Shown: piece by piece, positions 59,442 to 64,000 of the stretch | Position numbering within the stretch: the stretch's first letter is position 1 | Layout: every line of letters begins with the position of its first letter | Origin: Eutypella sp. D-1 | Taxonomy: Eukaryota; Ascomycota; Sordariomycetes; Xylariales; Diatrypaceae | Direction of reading: 5' to 3' | Length of the DNA stretch: 64,000 bases | NCBI GenBank assembly: GCA_023313575.1 | Contig: JAJTTP010000003.1 | Location: 1,116,001-1,180,000, forward strand | Translations under genes and position numbers: made by a program | Notes under the pieces: model-generated | The model's database searches: none | What the model saw: only the letters and a program-made list of their open reading frames with translations | Told to the model about the DNA's origin: nothing

Positions 59442-61032
59442 ATGGCACCTCCAAAGTCAGCTCTCGACTTCCTTGACTTTGTCAATGCCTCGCCTACTCG
59501 TAAGCCCCTCCGAAAGTCTCTTGTTCAGATTGTCTCTCGAGCACTGTTACTGACTGTAGGCTCCGTTCCCGCCCCGCCCTTCAGCCTATCATGCCGTGCA
59601 GTCTTCCATCTCCCTTCTCGAGAAGGCCGGATTCACCAGCATCAAGGAGCGGGATAATTGGTCGTCAACTCTGCGCCCTGGTGGGAAGTATTACATGACC
59701 CGGAACGCGTCGACCATTGTCGCCTTCGCTATCGGTTCTAAATGGAAGCCCGGGAACCCCATCGCCATGGTCGGTGCCCACACCGACTCCCCGTGCCTGC
59801 GCATCAAGCCAGTCTCCAAGAAGACCGGCGTTGGATTCATGCAGGTGGGCGTCGAGACATACGGGGGCGGAATATGGCACAGTTGGTTCGACCGAGACCT
59901 GTCCATCGCTGGGCGCGTTCTGGTGAAGGATGGAAATGGGAATTTCGTCCAGAAGCTTGTCAAGGTTGACCGTCCCATCATTCGAATCCCCACCCTCGCC
60001 ATTCATCTGGACAGGTCTTCAAAATTCGAACCGAATAAGGAGACGGAGCTATTTCCCATCGCTGGAATGATTGCCTCCGAGCTCAATAGGACTGGAAAGG
60101 CCCCCGATGCCCCCAAGGCTAACGGCAGCAATACCAACAACAGCACCGAGGAAGACTTCCAGCCCCTTAAGGAACTGTCTGAGCGACACCACCCGTACAT
60201 AATCGAGTTGATTGCGGAGCATGCGGGTGTCAAGGTCGACGAAGTCGTTGACTTCGAAATGCTACTCTACGATACACAGAAGTCCTGTCTCGGCGGCCTA
60301 AATGAAGAGTTCATCTACTCTGCCAGGCTAGATAACCTCAACATGACTTATTGCAGCGTCATGGGGCTCATCGACTCCGTCTCCAACTCCAGTCTCGATG
60401 ACGAGACAAGCATTCGTCTGATAACGTGCTTCGACCACGAGGAGATCGGCTCCACCTCTGCCCACGGCGCTAACTCCGACCTGCTGCCGGCCGTCGTGCG
60501 TAGGCTGTCCATCCTCGCTGGCGGACGTCATGGAGAGACGGGTTCCGATAAATCCTGGGAGCATATCAGCTCTGACCCGGAGATTGATCTCACCACTGCC
60601 TTCGAACAGTCCATGGCTGTCTCCTTCCTCGTCTCGGCTGACATGGCGCACTCAGTTCACCCCAACTACGTCGGCAAGTACGAGTCCAACCATCAGCCAG
60701 AGATGAATAAGGGCACAGTGGTCAAGATCAACGCCAATCAGCGATACGCAACAAACTCGCCCGGGATTGTACTGCTACAGGAGACGGCCCGTCACGCCGG
60801 GGTGCCTCTACAGCTCTTTGTCGTGCGAAACGACTCGTCCTGTGGCTCGACCATCGGCCCCATGCTGTCCGCCCGCCTCGGCGTCCGCACTCTCGACCTG
60901 GGCAACCCCCAGCTCAGCATGCACTCGATCCGTGAGACCGGCGGCACCCATGACGTTGACTATGCCATCCGCCTATTCTCTTCCTTCCTGTCCACCTACT
61001 CGAAGCTTGAGGCCAAGATCTTCGTCGATTAG
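59442..61032 (+). CDS. Aspartyl aminopeptidase, M18 family
   Basis: Two exons (59442-59499 and 59585-61032), joined by an 85-base GTAAGC...CAG intron in phase 1, encode 501 residues. Splicing restores NASPT-PYHAV, the conserved N-terminal block of M18 peptidases. Metal and catalytic residues are in place: His85 in GAHTDSP, Asp269 in SARLDNL, Glu305/Glu306 in DHEEIGS, Asp372 in DMAHSVHPNY, and His466 in SMHSIRETGG. Length is close to the family norm of about 480-510. There is no signal peptide, which fits a cytosolic or vacuole-delivered dodecameric enzyme that removes N-terminal Asp/Glu from peptides (the Ape4/DNPEP branch rather than vacuolar Ape1, judged from the ordinary N-terminus without a propeptide). 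A short insertion at about 190-212 (Asn/Gly/Thr-rich) is a loop. Confidence 0.95.
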
Positions 61033-62760
61033 GTTCGCTACATTGTGGGGGCGTATCCTCTCGTGTATGTAGACGCGCGTGCAGTATGTAGTTTTCACGT
61101 GCATAACATAGTCCAAAAGAACTCTTGATCAAGCATATTCTTGTTATTCTTGGTTCTTCCATGAAACCTTAAATTTGTCACGGCACGGTTTAGGGTATCA
61201 GTGGCTCTAGTTATATCAGCTAGTGCAAGCAGTCGACTTGCTCGAGTTGGCAGCATTCTAGTTTTGTAGTGTAATGGTAATCGGTTCTACACTCCGGACC
61301 ATCACAGTACTGATACGGAAAGGGGAGCAAATATTGGTAATGGCTCATGTGTCCACCGCCGTCAACTAGTCGAGGACCTGACAATGACCTGCTAGGGGAC
61401 TTCTACTCAGCACGCATCATACCATACGTCGCTACTTAGGATACCGTGGTCCTCTAACTCTCCAGGCTCACTCGATGGAAAGTGAAAGCTGTGGCTCGAA
61501 AGTATGATTATGTCTGTACCTTATCATGGTAGCAAAGGTCCAGGGAGGGTTCCGTCGGCATAAGCTACTTACTCTTACGCAAGTAAACGGAGTACCTCGT
61601 AGCAGTCAATCCTGGGTCAGACCTGTACGCCTTGAAGGTTTCCAACTCATTCTCGACTTCTTTCTGTTGAATTGACTGAATGTGAGAACTCGTTGTATGG
61701 ACCCCTCCCCTCTATCCTGGGCCATAGAAGGACAGTTTATGCTATTTGAAATTATAGAGCTTGTGAGTTGCTGTCAACCGACATCTAGACATCATAGAAA
61801 GTAGGTTTCCCTTCCAGCTTGCTTTCGCTTAATCGAATTTCAGCATGGCCTCACAACCTTAAATTTGGTCGAGTAGTTCTTCATGCATAAGTATCATAAC
61901 GTCTTGTTACTTCGTAGTGGTACCTAGATAGAATAAGCCTCTGTTCGTAAGCCAGCAAAAACGCAAATGGTTGTCGTCAATTCAACATACCGGGCTCGGG
62001 GGGAGAAAACCTTCTTATAAGGTGGGAGGATCTCGTTGACTTGTCTTGCCTATTTATACGTCTCCTGAGATATTTCCTCTCTTGCAAAATCCTTAACCTC
62101 TAAATATTCATCACCCTTTACCAATCACTAGCCTCACCAGCCTCAGCTCCGGCATCCATTAATCTTTCTATATATATTCACATATTCGTTGTTGGCCTAA
62201 GTCGTTCATTACTATTGTTCAGTATCACAGTGTCTATGGTAGACACGTGAGGGTCAGATAACACAGATCTATACATTGAAAGAGACACCAGACGGGTGAT
62301 TGGGTCTTTTGATTATCAGATCTTCTCTTGTTTCAAATCTACCTATGAGTATTATATCTGCTCATTACCACATATTTCCCTCTTCGTCCCCGACGAGCTG
62401 TTCACTTCGAGCTTCCAATCCATTCCAGCGCCATCACTTCTCGGCACCATCTCCTATCTTGTGCAGACCATCATCCCTGGCCCACGGACTGCGAACTCTG
62501 ACACCTAACAACTCTGAAGCCCAACTCTATTCCTTCCTTATCCCTACCCCTACCCCTTGACCACTGCGGTACCTTTGCACCAGCCAAGGGATTTGCTATC
62601 AGGACTGTATCAGAGTTCGAAGTAGCAGACATTCCTTCACCTAATATCCCCTTATCGTCCTTTTCTCGACCCCCCTTCCCCCACTGTAGTGGCTAGGATC
62701 TGATCGTTTGCCCTTCCACTTCTTGTCATCTGTCTGTTCAGTGATCAGTCAGTCAGCAGT
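61033..62760. other. Intergenic region, about 1.7 kb
   Basis: No supportable gene. The final 650 bases (about 62040-62760) are T/C-rich with TATATATATTCA near 62170, consistent with the promoter and leader of the next gene. Confidence 0.45.
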
Positions 62761-63888
62761 ATGTCACCAGCGTCGCAGAACCCCACCAACAACACCATGC
62801 CTGCCACCGTGCCCGAGTCCTCGCGAGGACGACGTAGTGTCGGCCTCGTAGACGGCGACTCGTATTATCCTCCTGTCGTTCACGGCCGTAGCGCCTCTGT
62901 TCCTGCTCGTCCTATTGCCGACGACGACCTCTATCCTGGCGTCGTCGTTGTCCCGGGCTGCAGCAACGCTGCCCTTGCTGGTCTCATTTTCGATGACTCG
63001 TGTTATCATCCCACCGGTTGGGGTCGCGGCGGCTCTGTTGTTGTTGCTCGTTCTATTGCTGACGACGACCTTTGTCCTACTGTCGTTCCGGGCCGTGACA
63101 TCTCGGCTCTTGTTGAACCCATTGACGGCGACACGTATTATCCACCTGTCGATTCAGCTCACAAAGGCTCTGCTCTTGCTGGCCTTGGTTCCGACACCCC
63201 TGTTCCTGTCATTACTCCTGATCACTGCGCCTCTTCTCCCCGCATTATCATCACCTCCCCTACTGCAACTTTCGACAGCCACACTCGTACTCCGAGTGCT
63301 TTTGAGACTGCTTCCAGCACAGACGCAGAGGATAGTGCCTCGACCCCTGAAACTCCTCCTTCGCCTTTTTCACGTCACGTTGAACATGGTTGCCATAACA
63401 ATCGTATCGGCTATCGGGCTGGGATGAAGGCGACGACGGCGGAGATAGAGGACACCAACCCAGCCACTTGGCCCATTTCTTATGTCCACATTACCAACGG
63501 AAGCACGCCGTTGTATACACCTTGTATCCCGGCCTCTTCTCCTGGCAGCGCCACTGTCACGGGGTTCGAAACCACACAAGTCTCCCAGATGGGCTGGTAC
63601 GGTTGGCAACTCGGTGCGACTCCCCACAATACACACTTGTATCTTGTGAAGGACGAGAAACAGAGGGAGCAACGCCCGCCTCTTCCGCAATGGAATGGTA
63701 ACCCCTACTTATTCAGCAACGTCGAGAATCTCCTCAGGGGTAGTCCCGGTCCTTCCTGGCACAGGCCTCCGCCCGGGTTTGAATCACTGTGGGAGGACAG
63801 AGATATTCGCATGCATCTGCCACAAGGCTTTATAGATGAGATATTGCCAGAGCTCGCACCCTATGCTAGCTTCGCAAGATACACATAG
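62761..63888 (+). CDS. Uncharacterised protein with an N-terminal internal repeat
   Basis: A single-exon frame of 375 residues. Residues about 31-142 consist of five imperfect units of 22-24 residues. Each unit is built around an acidic start (DGDSYYPP, ADDDLYPG, FDDSCYHP, ADDDLCPT, DGDTYYPP), then Val-rich, Gly-Arg and Ser-Ala blocks. A Ser/Thr/Pro-rich linker follows (about 150-205). The C-terminal half reads like an ordered domain: NPATWPISYVHITNGSTPLY, MGWYGWQLGATPHNTHLYLV, LPQWNGNPYLFSNVENLLRG, HLPQGFIDEILPEL. There is no signal peptide or membrane helix. A second in-frame Met at residue 13 could be the true start. I do not recognise a family. The Ser/Thr/Pro content and mostly GC-ending codons agree with a real fungal gene. 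Confidence 0.68.
   Translation: MSPASQNPTNNTMPATVPESSRGRRSVGLVDGDSYYPPVVHGRSASVPARPIADDDLYPGVVVVPGCSNAALAGLIFDDSCYHPTGWGRGGSVVVARSIADDDLCPTVVPGRDISALVEPIDGDTYYPPVDSAHKGSALAGLGSDTPVPVITPDHCASSPRIIITSPTATFDSHTRTPSAFETASSTDAEDSASTPETPPSPFSRHVEHGCHNNRIGYRAGMKATTAEIEDTNPATWPISYVHITNGSTPLYTPCIPASSPGSATVTGFETTQVSQMGWYGWQLGATPHNTHLYLVKDEKQREQRPPLPQWNGNPYLFSNVENLLRGSPGPSWHRPPPGFESLWEDRDIRMHLPQGFIDEILPELAPYASFARYT
62851..63186 (+). repeat. Five tandem imperfect 66-72 base repeats within a coding region
   Basis: At protein level the units start at residues 31, 53, 77, 100 and 122 of the host protein. Alternate units are most alike (1 with 5, and 2 with 4), which suggests that a two-unit block was duplicated. 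Confidence 0.6.
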
Positions 63889-64000
63889 ATGAATGAATGC
63901 AGGAGGAATATTATACCTACCTGGGTAGGGGATGGGATAGTTGGCGCCAGCGCCACATTAACGTGCACCTGTACACGGCCATGTCTTGACCCCAGCCCTA

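Noticed and set aside
1..64000. CRISPR array, rRNA operon or biosynthetic gene cluster
   Set aside because: No regularly spaced repeats, no rRNA-like sequence, and no polyketide, peptide or terpene synthase gene near the MFS transporter.

Overview
This window looks like nuclear DNA of a filamentous ascomycete (Pezizomycotina, most likely Sordariomycetes). The protein-coding genes are spaced widely on both strands. Most carry one to five short introns of about 55-120 bases with GTRNGT-like donors, CTAAC/CTGAC branch sites and YAG acceptors. The proteins are eukaryotic and fungal: a Rag GTPase, Mediator subunit 15, a Whi5/Nrm1 repressor, a DUF1996 secreted protein and a fungal MIF-like protein. 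I see no operons, rRNA genes, CRISPR arrays or prokaryotic features. Exon coordinates were worked out by hand from reading frame and splice sites; no search was run.

Layout. 2.5-4.1 kb: secreted DUF1996 protein (+). 5.0-6.3 kb: Gtr2/RagC GTPase of TORC1 signalling (-). 9.5-10.9 kb: MIF-like protein (-). 13.6-14.4 kb: four-helix membrane protein (-). 17.4-19.3 kb: Rcm1/NSUN5 rRNA cytosine-5 methyltransferase (-). 22.0-23.9 kb: MFS antiporter (+), facing tail-to-tail a divergent HDEL-tailed PDI-like gene at 24.2-25.7 kb (-). 31.3-32.8 kb: convergent pair of a nucleotidyltransferase-like protein (+) and an uncharacterised protein (-). 33.6 kb: a 243-bp MITE. 35.3 kb: small Cys-rich protein (-). 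37.1-38.4 kb: Whi5/Nrm1 repressor (-). 40.7-45.4 kb: Mediator subunit 15 (-). 45.4-59.4 kb: about 14 kb without a recognisable gene, rich in a palindromic ACCTAGGT motif. 59.4-61.0 kb: M18 aspartyl aminopeptidase (+). 62.8-63.9 kb: unknown protein with five imperfect 22-24 residue repeats (+).

The neighbouring genes do not form an obvious pathway or secondary-metabolite cluster. Several are housekeeping functions (growth signalling, cell-cycle and general transcription, ribosome modification, peptide turnover). Non-coding DNA makes up well over half the window. The unusual items are an internal MIF domain with no N-terminal proline, a PDI-like gene lacking the CxxC pair and the second catalytic domain but keeping HDEL, a short fungal nucleotidyltransferase-like protein, the MITE, and the palindrome islands. 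I found nothing that I can defend as a wholly new system.
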